A DNA stretch of 64,000 nt from Larus michahellis (GCF_964199755.1 NC_133896.1:65389142-65453141); one strand, 5' to 3'. Shown: positions 38,345 to 52,343, counted from the first letter of the stretch. Notes: generated by a model from the sequence alone, not told the origin. Translations and numbers: made by a program.

Positions 38345-38893
38345 TTAAATAATTCTGAACACAATTAAAAATTATAACTAGGCAACATATGAATTGATAT
38401 TAGCTTGTACATCCCACATGATAGTTGTAAAATGCTTTTTTATTTGTCAACTGCACGGCAATTAGCATATCTGTGATTGTCAGAAGATAGTTTAATAATC
38501 TCTGAGCATGAGAATAAATTGGTGTTTAAATAAGCCTCATGTTTTGGTTTGTTTTTTAATACAACACAATTTAGTTTTCACAACAGAAATTTTCCTGTGT
38601 AGGTTTGAAACACCTAGAACAAGAAACTAAAACAAAAAGTGATACGAAGGTGGCTTCAGAAAGACCTAATTTAACCTATGAAATGAGTTTTAGAGTTAAT
38701 TCCACAAAAAAAAAAAAGTATATGGTAGGAAGAGCCTAACTTTATGAGATATCTGTTGTTCTGCCTTCTCAAGTTTCTTTATGCTTATCACTTAGGTATG
38801 TGACTCAGCACTAGGACAAAAAACTTTCCCTATTTTATGAGCATAAAAGCCTTGACAGAGTATTCATCACTGTTCACATTCAAAGTAGCTGTT

Positions 38894-38928
38894 TAAAAAA
38901 AAAAGAAAAAAAAAAGAAAAGAAAGAAG
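38894..38928. repeat. A/G homopurine tract
   Basis: A run of A interrupted by single G, moving into AAAGAAAAGAAAGAAG. No pyrimidine interrupts it. Confidence 0.85.
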
Positions 38929-41900
38929 TGGGCTGCGGCAGACTCTTAATTTTTTAGTTCATTCCCTATGAAGAGCCATCTTTTTATGCCTTTACGAGCA
39001 AAATTAATTGGAAAGAGATAACATATTTCTCTTGCTGTCTTCAAAAAACTATAGGATCCAACAGTTATTGAAAATGATAAGGCATCTTGTTTGAAAAGCA
39101 AGCAAGCAATCATTCGTTTGATGTCAAAAGAAAGTCCTAAGTAATCAATGTTTCAAGCCCTTTGAATCTTTAGAAATTAAATATGCTGATGGCTTCTTTA
39201 TCGCCAAGTAATTAACGTACCTTGCCCTCCCTCTTTATTTGCAAAAAGTATTAAGGCTCGTTCAAACACTCCTGACATTACTGTGGGTTACACTACTGAA
39301 AAATCAGCTAAAACGGGCATCAGGCAGAAGACAGTCTAAAGCACTATAAATCAGAACATAAAAGCACAGCTGACAACAGAAGATGGCTGGAGATAAGTGT
39401 TATTTCAGCTAATATTACTATCCAGCCAAAGCAGAACTATGTAGAACAGCAAAATGAAAGAGTTGTTTTAAGAATGCTGCTAGCACAGGTTGGGACAGAA
39501 AGAAAGTAGTAAAATTACCCCCTTTTAGCACTGCTCCTAGTAAATGCTACATACAATATTGAGATTTTTATGCATACTGTTTTGAAATAGATTCTTTAAG
39601 ATTTCACACATGCAAGAATACAGAATTGTGTCTCCATTTTATATTTCATTCCAAAAAAATGTTGTGAGATTACGGAGAAATACTACAGGTCAATTATTAT
39701 CCATAGGAATAAAATCAGTTTTGTGATTTATACTTTTCCAGTTGATGACCAAGGCAGATATTGAGAACAGCCCCTTGGGCACTCAGTTACTTGCAGGTAC
39801 ATGGAAAATACACACAGACCATTCATACTCAATATTTTTTGGCAAAGCCATTTTAATTCTTCAGTTCCGGTTCCTTCATATTGCAGTTTCTTTTCTTTCT
39901 CTCCAGTTTAATTTGGGGAATAAAAATATACTTGCAAGAGTAATGTCACAGCATTAAAGTCTTACTTCCTAAAGAAGCTGGAGCTTACTGCTGAGATTGG
40001 ACAATCCTTCATTTGAGTAATTTTGAAAATTCAGTTTGATGCAGCCAGGTTCATATAAGATTCCTTCAGCTGTATGTACTTAAGTTCTTATCATATCAAC
40101 AGGCATTTAAGCAACAGATGAGTCATTTTGCAATATTTTGGAAATAGCCATTCATTGGCCTGTGCTGTTCCTCCCGCCGTTGTTTGCTGTCTTGCCTCTT
40201 ACAGCTGAAAAGCACCTCTGCCCTTGATTGTTTACTCTCACCCTTCCCGTTGCAAATTTTCCTTTAAGTTATTTATTACCAGATTTGTGTTGGACAGGCT
40301 AGCACTGTACACATTCTATGTGTGTCTCAGTTCTGACATTTCCTTAACTCAAAATCCTTGTATTCACAACCTTGGTGTTCTTTCCCTGTAGTCCTTTTAA
40401 TTTAAGCTGCAAGCTCTAATTTACATCGCCTGTCACTGATTTGAGAATTTTTATGCCAGGTATTAATTCCCAAGGCAAAGGACCTTTCAATGATGTTAAC
40501 GGTCTCCTGTGATTAGATGTAGTGATTTCAGGACCTCCTTCCTCTGGCAGTATCAAGAAAGGGAAGAAGCAAAATCCAGTGACTACTGTTTCCAGTCCTA
40601 ATAGCGTGTGCACTCTTGCTTTATTCCAGCAATTAGTCCTCAGTAACAAAGTCAGAAAAAAAACAAACACCAGAAGCTGACAAGTATTTTTGTGTTAACA
40701 GAGCTGGGTCACCTCCTCCTCCTCCTCTCCCTCTGCACTTCCACTCTGATCGTCTCTCTCCCTCTTTCAGCTGAGCCATCGAGGCCAGCCGTAGTGCTGC
40801 TCTCACATCTTTTCCACTCAGCGTGACTGGGCCCCTGTTGCTTCTTCTCCTTCGGCAGATGGCATATGCACGGCTAATAAACACTAACACATGTGCCCAA
40901 CCAGCCGTTCCTCACAGCCTCAGTCGCTCTGCTGCTCCCTTTGGAGCTTCTCATCCCTGCCGGATCTTACAAAATAAAACCACCAAAATCACTGCATCCT
41001 AGCCTTGTGGTTTAGTACAGACCTGCAGAGACAGGAGAGTCACATGCAAACTATGCGATAGTCTTGTGACCCGCATTGTACACACAAAGCCGAGCATGAA
41101 ATGCTCAACAGCCTGCAAGAACTTGCTTTCCCGCATCACCTTTCTGGGAAGTTCAGGGGAATGCCATCCTGCTGTAGACTTTGTACAGACTGGAGGGGGG
41201 TAGAACCTGATAAAAGCTAGATAGTCAACAACTCCCAGAGAAGAAAACCCATGTTTCGTAAAGATCCAATAGAGCGGGGAAAATCACATAGGTACTGTGT
41301 GGCAGCACAGGAAGAACAAAGAGCAACAGAGCAGGTGGTCCTGAGGAAGAACTGTGTGTGTAACACTACCAGCAAGGATTTGAAATCTCTACGCAACGGT
41401 TTAGCCTGATTCTCCTTAAATGTGCTTGACAATAAGGTTCCTCTCATTTCAAGGGCTATAGTTTCATTTTTACTTCAGTGACTCCTAACCTAAGCTGATT
41501 TAAAGAAAGAATGAAGGCTGGCCCCCACTCTCTACCTTGCTATCACTTCAGCTTCCTTCCAGCACTGTAACACAAGCAGTTAATTGGTAATGATAATATT
41601 GCTAATTTCTAAATATTTTTATATATTCTTTACTATCTAGTGCTTGCATCAAATAGAAGCCTACTTGAGGATCATTTTTAAGGATTTATTAAATTATTTG
41701 AATTGGGGTTTTCCATATTTCCCATCAATATTTCAAGCGAGATGGTACCTTTCAGTCTTGACTTAGCTCAATTTAGCTTGCCTCTGACACAGTACAGATT
41801 ATTTCTGTGAACTGAAATATTCTGATAGATGACCAAAGTGACCCTTTCATTTTTCTCTGTAGAAGCCGTCTACCTTTGTGAGAGATTTTTAAACCATCCA

Positions 41901-42061
41901 TGATTACCTCATCTCAGATGCATCTCATGGAGGCTAAATTTAAAGCTAAAAGCTCTCCTGATGGTCACGGTTAAAGCTCACGTCTTTCAATCCATCATTT
42001 TGTTTGACATGCAAGAAATGTCTTTATTTCAGCCACGACTTATCATTGCTACTTCAGCGTT

Positions 42062-42082
42062 AAAAAAAAAAAAAAAAAAAAA
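42062..42082. repeat. Poly(A) run of 21
   Basis: Twenty-one consecutive A without a recognised retroposon body in front. Confidence 0.9.
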
Positions 42083-44631
42083 GATGGCATTACTGCTCAA
42101 AATAAATGAGGTGGCAATCTTTCCACCTTCAGTGGCCTCAAGGTCGCACTACCCAGTCATTACTTAATAGCCATCATATTTTATCCTTGTTTCTCCTGAA
42201 GTATTGTGTTTATGCAAAAATCCCTTTCTAGAGCTGTAAGTGTTTGGATGGCTTATAATATCTCTGAGCATAATTGTCTTTTTTTTTACTTCCATGTCAT
42301 ATTGAAAGGATAGTGCAATCTGTATGTTCTTCAGGCCTCAACTCCACAGCACATATCAACAGGTGAACATGCACTTCCTTATGGAAATTTTGTCTGTATC
42401 AATTTGGTCTCAGCAGGAGAGAGGACCCCGCAATGTAACCTTCTGTTTCTGGAGAATATAATGCAGTGGATATGAAACATTAAAATTCATTGGTACTTTA
42501 TGAATCTCCATTTCAATTTACAGTGTGATAGCTTTAACCCACCCTTCATTCTTTCTTACATAAAATAACTTCCTTAAAACTTTTATTGGCCTGTGTGACC
42601 AACCAGAAATTGTCGTTTTTCTATATTATTTGTCTCATTAAAAAAGTATAGAAGTGGAAATCTGAAAATAAAGTATCCAAATTTTTAATGAGACATTTTA
42701 TGATAACCCAATGCATTTCTGCTTTCATAAACTTATTTTACATTTTCAGATTTATGTTTATTACAACCATTTAGTATATTTATAATCTCATTACTATGCA
42801 TTTATTGTAACATGTAACTCGCCTTTATTCCCAATCTTTTATTTTTTTCCATTAAAGAGGCACAAACAATACAGAGGCACAATTCAAAGTTCATTTAAGT
42901 TTGGAGCAGATTGACCAAAGCCCAAGTTCAAATATTTTCTTGCTATTGTTACACAGTATATGAAGGCTCTATTTTCATCGTGGATAAAAGCTAACTCCTC
43001 TTCCATCTCTTTTTGTTATTCTTTCTTCTTTCTTTCCTAGCTTCTTTCCTCTTGATGAGAACAGAAAACGTCACCCTTTCCCTGTCTGTATTTTGGAAGC
43101 AGATTCCACCTTGCTCAAGGTAAACCATAGCTCCTCTTCTCCTTACCTCCTGGTCTTTGGTCCTGCCTAACAAACACTACCTGTTTGAAGTCAAGAAGCT
43201 GACATTCTTCTCAGCTAAAAAGAGGACATCAAAGTAAAACTGTCCCCTTCCAGAACATATGGAACTGCAAAATCAATTGAAGTCTGATCACCACCACCAA
43301 TGATGCTAACATTTTTCTTCCTCCTTTCTGTGAAGCTCTTGTCTTTAATCCTCAGTAGGCATCCCCTAAGATATCCCTAAATATACAGAACCTTTCTGTG
43401 TTCTAATCAGCTATTTCCGTGTGGATTCCACCCAGTAATTTGAAAGCTATCTTTTGTGCTTACCTTGGCTCTTACTTTTATTCTACTAGCGCTATAACAC
43501 ATTTACTTTAGCTGGACTTCAGATATCACGAAACGTACTCCTCACAACAAAGCAATAAATTCCTATGACTGATCTTTTGGTGATGACGTTTAACCCTCAA
43601 CTATGCTCTTCTCAGTCTGGTCCTCTTTTGTCTCATCAAGAGCATGACAGCTGCTGCTGATATAAAGAATATATAGTGCTGACCATGAGTCAGTTCTTCT
43701 CTTTCTGCCACGTCTGCCATGTCTGATGATTGTTTCTGCTGGTGTTCCTCCAGAATTCTACTTTGTCGTCAGCAGAAATTTCACCAGGTATTCAGTCTCC
43801 ACTCGCATTTTGCTGCTGTTTCTTTTGACAACAGTATTACAGCAGTGCAGCTCCAAATGCCTGAGTGGAATTACATATAAGTGGGGAAGGAGAATAAGGT
43901 CTCTAATCTGCATATAAAGAAACATAATGAACTAAAGAGTATAGTGAGCTTCACAGAACTTAACTGCAATGTTTCCATGTGATTTTGAAGTCGAGTATTA
44001 TATAAGCACATTTTCTTGTAACTCCATCAAAAATGTCATTAGCCATATTCTAAGTAGTCTTTTTCTAAGTTTGTAAAAGGAAAATAAACAACACTTTGAG
44101 CAATTGTAACTTTAATTGGAGATTCAATTCAGGGAATAAATCTCAGTGCCTTTTAATTTACTTCTCAGTAGGCGACAAGGTTGTATAATTTCTGAAAAGA
44201 AATATCACTGTGTAGGAAAAGTGGCTGACAAGTGCAGTCACACTTTTCTTCCATGTACAGTAATCACCAAGAAATAATGTCAGCAATTATAAACCATTTT
44301 TTGAAAAAGAACACAGGCAAGACCTTCTGTTTGACAACTGTAGTTGTGTTTAAGCAAAATACTCAGTGTTTGATGCATAGATTCTTTCGGTTTTGTTAAG
44401 CACATCTATTTCACACTGAAGCCTGTAATAATATATACAGTTACCCTTTACAAAACAGAAGATACTATTTATCTTCTCCGGTACTTCTCCTTCTGGAAGA
44501 GCTAAAAATAGGGATAGAACAGCATTATTGCTACAAGATAAGGAGCCATTTGATGTGATAAATACAACAGAAATGGCTCAATCAACGAATCACGGAAATT
44601 CATAATTAGAACAAATTAACTGCTGGCAGAA

Positions 44632-44700
44632 GGGCTGAAGTCCTGGACTGGAGCTCAGGATTCAAAACCTATGTGTCTTTAGGCCAAGTGAAGTAGGAGA
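44632..44700 (+). repeat. Possible MIR-type SINE relic
   Basis: GAAGTCCTGGACTGGAGCTC and AGGATTCAAAACC, then TTTAGGCCAAGTG, resemble the forward MIR head ('ctggactggagtcaggagacctgggttcaaa...ggcaagt'). It is short and diverged, so it may be coincidental. Confidence 0.4.
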
Positions 44701-45092
44701 TCTCCTAGAGATTTCTGTTCTCTCTGTCTTCTAACTGGCAAGCTCAGAGTTGTCATAGAGCTTTTCACTGCCCTGTCTGCTGGACTGACTTATTGCGGCT
44801 GTTTCTGAACTGATGGACTGCAGAGTGTTTCTGAGGTGGACACAGACTGTGCTCTGGACAAACCCCAGCTCGTACAAGGATGCAACACACAGTAGCCCTA
44901 CCTTTTCACACACCCCCTCCTCATACCTTGGCTTTCAGAGGAAGGATGTGTGGCTACAAAGAGCTAAACGTTATACTGTGCAGCCATGTTATTCTATGGA
45001 CAAATTCCCTATCAAATGATCAGGACACCAGGCAGCAGCCCAAGACATTTTTGTCCCTCACCCCCAGTGCAAACGGCAATCCATGCAAAGAT

Positions 45093-45165
45093 ATAACGGT
45101 TTTGGGAATATGTTAATAAATGTTAATAATAACGGTATATATGGTTTGGGGGAATACATTAATAA
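45093..45165. repeat. Imperfect tandem duplication, about 40-bp unit
   Basis: ATAACGG...TTTGGGAATATGTTAATA (45093-45117) recurs as ATAACGG...TTTGGGGGAATACATTAATA (45129-45165), with a repeated TGTTAATAA between them. The second copy has extra TATATA bases. Confidence 0.75.
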
Positions 45166-48100
45166 AAAAGGGTTAAACTTCTATGCTGGTTTGGATAAAA
45201 CATGCATTCCTTGGTCTCACATAAAACCAATGAATGCATAAATCTATGCTCTTCGCCTCATAAATTATTTGTTCTTTGGTCTTTTGTCCATGTGGAATTG
45301 CAACTGATTAAAAGCTTGACGTCTCTGGAAAACTATTTGCAGTCCGTAGCTACGAGTAGACAAGAAATCCAGTTTCTTCCTCTCCAGTAAGCTCCTCTGG
45401 ATGGAAGAATGAGAGCATTAGTCTGTGCTTGTCTGTGCATACCTCTGTGTGCTCATACACAGAAAAGAAGAGTCACATCACCCCTTACTAACATAGTGCC
45501 ATACCTCACAGCAGAACACAGCCCAGCACTGAACAGTAGTTCAAAAAGCTCAGAGCAGCTCGCACAATAGGGTAGGAAAAGAAGCAGAGGAAAAAAACAA
45601 TCCTAGAAAGCTGATACAGCACCAGAGATCTATATAAACAGTATTCAACTTCCTTGATCTGAAATATTGCAAAGATCTTGTTTCAGAGCTGCGGAATATA
45701 GCATATATCCTGTGAAGACAGAGCTTTCGGGGTTTTGTTTGTTTTCAAATATCTCCCCATGATGGAGAAAAGGTGAGATAAATTACTCAGGGTGGGAGGG
45801 AATAAACAAGCTGTTGGTGATGGATCCCAGTAGTGAGGGAAAGCTAATGGAAAGTAACTCATGCACGTTTTCTAATTGTCTGCAGTTACATGTATGCATT
45901 TTACATATATGTAAGTGAAAAAAAAAAAGAAAAGTATCTATTTTTGATGAAACTACTTAATTTGCTTTCAATACCGTGCATTCTCTTATGTCTGGCATCT
46001 TGCAAGAGAGCAAGGTCTGTCGCATGTGGGCTGCTGCACCCTGAATTACACTGAACTTTTTGGAGAGAGGGAGGAAGGAGAAAAAGGCATGAAGTGGCAA
46101 CGGGAGCTGAGAGACTCCCAGGTGAGGGGCAGCCTGCAAGAGGGAGCAGACCCACAGTCACGCAGTTTCAAGTTACCTGCCTGCTACTGCCAGAAGATCT
46201 GATCCTGCTCTTTCATCTGCCAGTCTCACAGAAAACTACCCTAACCAAAAAGGAATTGCTAGTTTTTCAGCAGCAGCAAGGTAAGCCTTCTTGCCCTCTG
46301 GCCAAACTACTGCTACGTCCCACACAAAGGAAAAAGCAGAAGCTTTTAATTGAAAGTGCGAGGGAAGAAGTGGGAACTACCATTTCAGTGGCAACCCATG
46401 TGAGAGGTGGCATGAAACAGTACCCTGAGCCAGACCCTTCCTTAGCAACCCAGAAGAGGCTGTACGCGTTTGTTCGATGACACCTGCTGCATAAGAGGAA
46501 ACAACCAGACCTGCAAGGATCAGAGTGGGCAGAAGGGAGACTTATTATATTTCATCTCTTTTAACTATAAATATGTCTTAAATAAATGCCATGCCCTGGC
46601 TTATTATTTTATATTCTAAACAAAACAGTGATTTAATAACTGGAAGCCTTTGGTGGCCTTTTCATGTTAAAAAACAGAGTTGGGGGAAGAAATTCCAATC
46701 CTTGGCTGCACGTGATTCCAGGTCTAGTAAGGAAAATTTTAAGTGGGGTTTTTAGAGAGGCTGGCAGGAGGCCTGTCAGTAACAGATGATGCTCACAGTG
46801 ATCTTTCCGGTTAAATTACTGGCCACTGCATTCCTAGAAACTGGCAGGCTCTGCTTAACTTTATGCCGTCCCTTCTTCCAGCTAAGACCTAGACAAAAAA
46901 TGTTCTTTTCTACTTAGACTTCAGTTGAATATTCCAGTTTGAATTGCCTATTGAGATATGGGCTTTTTGCAGCATCAAGAAATAAGTTATCAACAGCACG
47001 TCTAAAGATCAACTAAGTGTCATCAGTGCCAGAAAAAGTACCGTTTGAATAAGAATAGACAACTTGGATTCAGATTATGGAGAGACTGACTGATTCCTTT
47101 AAAAAAAATAATTCATAAGTGTCTTGCCAAAACCAAATGAAAGAGATTTAGTGGACGCCAAGGCAATATTCCTTCTTGCTGTGTCTCCGTTACTGCCAGT
47201 GGCTTCGCATCAGGGAGATTTTTGGCTGGATTACTTCAGATTTTCAGGAAGTGCTTTACAAAGCTCCCATATTCCATTCGAAGTTATTGTCTGGAGCTGA
47301 CGAGGAGGAGTGAAATCCAGTGCTTGCTGGCACAGTATATGAGTAATCTAAAGTGTACAAGAGAAGGAAATTCCTATAGTTACAATTTTCATTAAGCTAA
47401 AAATGAAACAGGATACTACGGAGGCCAAAACGGGACTGCATACATTTCTATAATTTATCTAAAAGATTCCACAAACTGGCAAAGGAAGGAACAACATCCA
47501 AATCTCCTGTTAATATTAAAATGGTACTTAATTTCAGAGACGTAGCAAGGAACAGTCCACTGGCACAGAAAACGTCTACTGCTTAGATCTAGCACCTGGA
47601 TTAACAGATGGCAGATGCTGTGGTACTGATAAATATACATGAATTTATTATGCAACAAAGGAGCAAAGAATAGGGAGGACATAAAAGTGCTGGAGTATAT
47701 TGATCAAGCCACAGCTAGAGCATGCTTGCAGAAAAATCCCCAAAGTTTCATTTAATTTGGCAGATGGCTGTAGGTAGGGAACTAGTTGCCAATTATTCTG
47801 TTTTGGTGATGTTGTCAAGTTTAGTTCATGAATACTTGTAAAACATTTTGCAGTCTTTGGAACAAAGCAAGTAATTCAGCTTTGGATTTCTTCCATCGTT
47901 TACTCTCTACAGGTAAGGACTATGTTTCTCTTCAATATTTTGTTTTAGTTCCTTTTGACCTGTGTCTCTTTTTCACAAATTAAAACTACAAGTTTGTGTG
48001 TGTGTTTATACACTTAACCTTCCTCGTTAAAGCCGATGTGTATTCCACAGCACCACGGACACCCTGTGAGACCATCAAAACTACAGCAGTGGTTGGATGT

Positions 48101-48194
48101 CCAATTGCAAATCTCAGCTTTCATACCAAAGTGTCAGGCAAAATATTTAAAAGCAGCTCTCAAGGCAAAGTATATACATCACCAGCAATCAGGT

Positions 48195-49260
48195 CAAGAT
48201 AAGGACAGTTAACAATGACAAGCTAGGGAAAAATGAGGCTCAGAGAGTCTGCCAGGACTGGAAATACCATAATAATAAGAGAATTTAATTACTTTTATGT
48301 AGATTTAAATGTCACACTGGGGTATTTTTAGACACTGTACATGAATGTTTCATGGATAAGCCAGTCAGGCAACTCAAAGGGGAGAGTCCAGTTTTGACTC
48401 TCGTCCCAGTGGTATTTTTGGCTTGTGTCACAATGTTCTTATCAAGGACTAACTCTGTAATAGTAACTAAAATTTTTTATGTTCAATATCCTTGCAGGAA
48501 ATGTGAAGGCCAAACAAAGAATCCTTTGCACTAGTGTTTGACTTCAAAACATCAGCTTAGAAGCAGTCAAAAAAGCTAACTGAACATAAAGGAATTATGA
48601 GGTGCAAAATAAGGAAGAAAATGGGAAATAATGAATATATTACTGTATAATTCCAAGGTGTCTCAGCACCCCAAATCCTGTGTGCGATTCTGGTGTCCTA
48701 TCTGAAAAATGGTAGAGCTGAGCTAGAAAAGTGAAGGCCGATAAAGACAATCTACAGTCTGAAACAATTTGCATGCAAAGAGTGACTAAAATGTTAGGAC
48801 TTTTCAGCCTGGAAAACCAATTGCAGAGGAACATAATAGCAAACTGTATAATCAGTAGCACAGAGAGGAAACTTCTATTCCTTTTTTTCATAATATCAAA
48901 AATAGATTACATCAAGTGAAATTATCATTTGGCACACTCAAAAAACACAAAAGGGAATATATCTTCTCATACCCTATAATTTAGCTGTATTACCCATTAC
49001 AAAAGGGCAATAGTGATGCAAAAAGACATTATTCAAATTCATGGGGGAAAATCATTAAAGACAATTAAACACAAAGGTACTGCCTCTGACTAAAGATACC
49101 CCTGAGCCGCACATTGCTGTAAGCTGCAGAAGTGTACTTAAGGGAGTACTATTACACCTTTTTTTATACTAGGTATCCACTGTTGGCCACCATGACAGAC
49201 TGGTAGGCTACCTAGATTGTTGGTCTGACCCAGGACAGACATTTTTCTGTTCTGATGTCA
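48195..49260 (+). mobile_element. Ancient L3/CR1-type LINE, internally shortened, sense orientation
   Basis: Three blocks of an old CR1-clade LINE occur in the right order. At about 48258-48320, one frame reads GNTIIIREFNYFYVDLN, resembling the end of the endonuclease domain around the GDFN motif, here with R-E in place of G-D. At 48555-48905 there is sequence like the end of the reverse-transcriptase ORF (AAGCAGTCAAAAAAGCTAAC; GACTTTTCAGCCTGGAAAA). At 49165-49260 there is a 3' UTR block (TCCACTGTTGGCCACCATGA; TTGGTCTGACCCAGGACAG; TTTTTCTGTTCTGATG). The central reverse-transcriptase domain is absent between the first two blocks, and stops are frequent, so it is dead. Assignment is from memory of the family consensus; the ends are approximate. 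Confidence 0.75.
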
Positions 49261-52200
49261 CTCCCTAACCTGTGCTGGAAATGCCTAGAATATGTTAGCA
49301 TTGTCTATGCTAACAACAAAACCCCCAAAAAAGAGAGAGTTATAAAAATCAAAAAGTATAGGAAACAAGGCAGCTGTTTATAGCGCAGAACTGGTTGCAT
49401 TTATTTTGAGCCATGATCAGGTTGGACTGTACTTTACCTTACTTGGCTCACCCATGTCAAATTACTACCAAAAATGCACCCATAAAAAGTTAATCAGTCT
49501 GACTTACCCCCCCACACACCAAAAAAAGGGGGGGAGAACAACAGTGAAAAAGAGGCCATTGGGAAATCATTGTGTTTATAGAGCAGCTCTTGACAGCAGT
49601 TCTTGCTATCCAGCTGGACCTGCTGGTCTCACACACAGATTGCTTATAAACTGTTCTGGCAGCTGGAGCCTATCTGAGATTTTCCTTTCCCAAGAAAAAA
49701 GGCCAGCCAGCTTCGTGACTGCTTTGTGCACAAAGCTGCGAAAGAAGAGTTAAGCATCCAACCCAAAATGAATACGCATACACACTTTGGTTTCCTTCCA
49801 ACTTAATCTCCTGTACGTTTTAGTGTATTCTGTCATTTTCTTGTGGTGACTGGTTTGGATGCATTGATCTGGCATTATGCGGATGAGAGTCTATTATAAC
49901 TGATCTTTCACGTGTGCATCCTCAGGTTGTGGAAAGACAGTATCATATAGCAATAGCCTCCCATTGTGCATTAAATAATATCTTAAAAGTCAATTAGATA
50001 GATATCTGTGATATTTTAGATATGGTTAATCCTATTTTACAGCAGAAAAGGAATAGATGTCCTCAAGTCCCTCCATATCTGTTTTCTACAACTTCACGAA
50101 ATAAAATAAGAAAAAAAATAGAATAATTTGACAAAAATAATAATAAGTTTATTTTTGCTGGGGGGAGAGGTGTTGATAGCTCTGTTTTAAAAAAAAAAAA
50201 TCCACTAAATTTTAGTTTTATCTCAAAAGATGCTTTGATGGAGGAAATACAACTAGTAAAAGCCTTTCTACTAACACTAGAAGAAAGATTGCTTTAAGAC
50301 ATTGCTCTACTATGTCCTAAATAACCACATCTCCTACACCTTGAAATTAGATGCCAATAAATAAAAAATGGTTTTCAATTTCTGGGTTACCACATTTCTT
50401 CAGGAACAGCATTTAATTCCTCCATCCCTGACTTGTATATGAAGATGAGGCATCAGTCATTTGGATGTATTCTTTGCTTGTACCACAAGATGAAGACAAA
50501 AATCTCTCACGTGCAGTGCCTAACGAGAGGGCCCTGATAAAATTCAGACACTCTAGATGATATTGCATGCAATGACAACTCCAATAAAAACTGGCATTCT
50601 GCTCCTGTGTCAAGTGTTTAAGAGTATTCACACATCCACCTATGTATACAACATGTTCTTTTACTACAGTGACCAAAATGCTAATGCATGGAAAAACAAC
50701 CACCGCCTGAGACAACTGAATAAGCGTGCTACTCAAAGCATTGATTGCAGCTTACTGAAATTAGCTCGGCTTCATTCCTTTCATTCCAAGCCTTGCAAAC
50801 AAGTCACATTACATCGTTGCTCTTTTTAGCATAGCATCTGATAAGACCGTTCGAATATGTCTTCCTACATCTTTCCTGGCTGTCTCCCCAGCGCCCAGAT
50901 GACTCAAGAGCTGACAGAGGCTGAGCACCACCTTTGTTCCAAAAACTGGTTATGTGCATCTCTGAGCCTAAAAAGAAGAAAAAGGGGGGGGAAAAATCAC
51001 ACTTTTAAAACATTACAGTTTACTACTAAAGAGAGAGACTAGGAGTGGTAGGATAAAACAGAGCACAGGGACCTGGAAAGGAAATAAATGAGGATAAGAG
51101 AGCAAACCTTAGGCACAGGCAATTGCCCAGGGCAGCAGGTACTCGGGCAGCAAACAGTCCCACACAGGGACAGGCCATGCTGTTACTTTATCAATGCTTA
51201 AATGCAGCTTTACTAACTTTGCCCGTGCTTCCCTGCTGCTTGGTTTTGCCTGCTTTGCTAGCAAGCCTTGAGCCAGCTGTGATAAACTGTGTAAGAGAGC
51301 AGTCAAGGGAACGTTATCCACAAGATATTGACTGGCTAGGACAGAGGGGCTTTTACCACCTCCCCCCAGAATTTGTTGGACCCCCGCCACCAGTTCACAG
51401 TGGGCACCGGTCCTGAAAAACACAAAAGATCTGCAGGGAGGTGGTAAAGGCCTGAAAAATACCTTCCCAATGGAGCCGTGCAGCCAGGCTCTCCCCTACT
51501 AGCAGTGCAAAGAGGAGTCCACTGACAAGCAAAACAGGCCTGGACCCCACTGGGGAATCTCCACGGAGGTGATTCATAGTCAGGCCTGTTAAAAACCTTA
51601 TCTCAGTTCTCTCTGTTCCTGCTGTCTCCTCCACTGCGTCAAAACCTTTTAACAGCATCACAAAGCAGGACCGATGCCATTGTACACAAGGACAGCCGCA
51701 CACACAGACAATTTCTCTTGGAGACTGCTCTATCTACTTCATGTACCAGAGTTTGATCTAACCCCACAACTTGTGCTGGTGATAGCATCCAAAAATATCC
51801 CCTGGTTGAATGCATCCCAATGTAGATTTCTACAGGTCTCTAGCAGTAGCATCCCACTCCCATCAGATCAAGCCCCGTGTGGCAGTGACAGCATGTAAAA
51901 CTGTTCAACAGTCTGTGCAGATTTTACGTGAGGGCTACAACATTGGCCAACATCAGTTGCCACCCTGTTATAGGTGGGCTAGATAACCAACACCTCCAGC
52001 TGCAGAAAGAAACAAACTGAGGCAAGACCGATGAAGACTGCTTTATCACCCAGGTCAGGATGCAAGTTATTCCTGTCCTACTACACAACAAAACAGCTAT
52101 CTATATGCCTGAGGAGACACTGTTGTCTGCAGCTTCAGGACCATCCTGAATTCCCACAGCCTTTGGCTGTCTTGAGATGTAAAGGAAAGCTCACGGCCAT

Positions 52201-52343
52201 ATGGCAGTTTTGATATGACATTTCTCAAGTCAGGACGTTTGGTCAGCTCTAGGCTATGGCCTGGATTTCCAAAACCAGCAGTGCTCGCTCACCTCATCAA
52301 AGTGAATGAAGGCTTGTGATGTTCCAATGAGGATTATTACCAT

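Larger units (their letters stand above)
36100..48194. other. Intergenic, no confirmed gene
   Basis: Contains the 38.3-kb tandem duplication, homopurine tract, A run at 42.06 kb, possible MIR at 44.6 kb and tandem at 45.1 kb. A 128-codon frame at 46094-46480 (+) has a GTAAGC donor-like site inside it but no recognised homology. The rest shows no clear signal. Confidence 0.7.

Noticed and set aside
48731-48919. 62-codon frame resembling a line such as 'KMLGLFSLENQLQ'
   Set aside because: It is the decayed end of the L3/CR1-type reverse-transcriptase ORF, not a host gene.
51395-51423. TGGTGGCGGGGGTCC-like string on the minus strand, considered as a retroviral primer-binding site
   Set aside because: It does not match the 3' end complement of any tRNA primer I know, and no LTR boundaries or gag-like coding follow.
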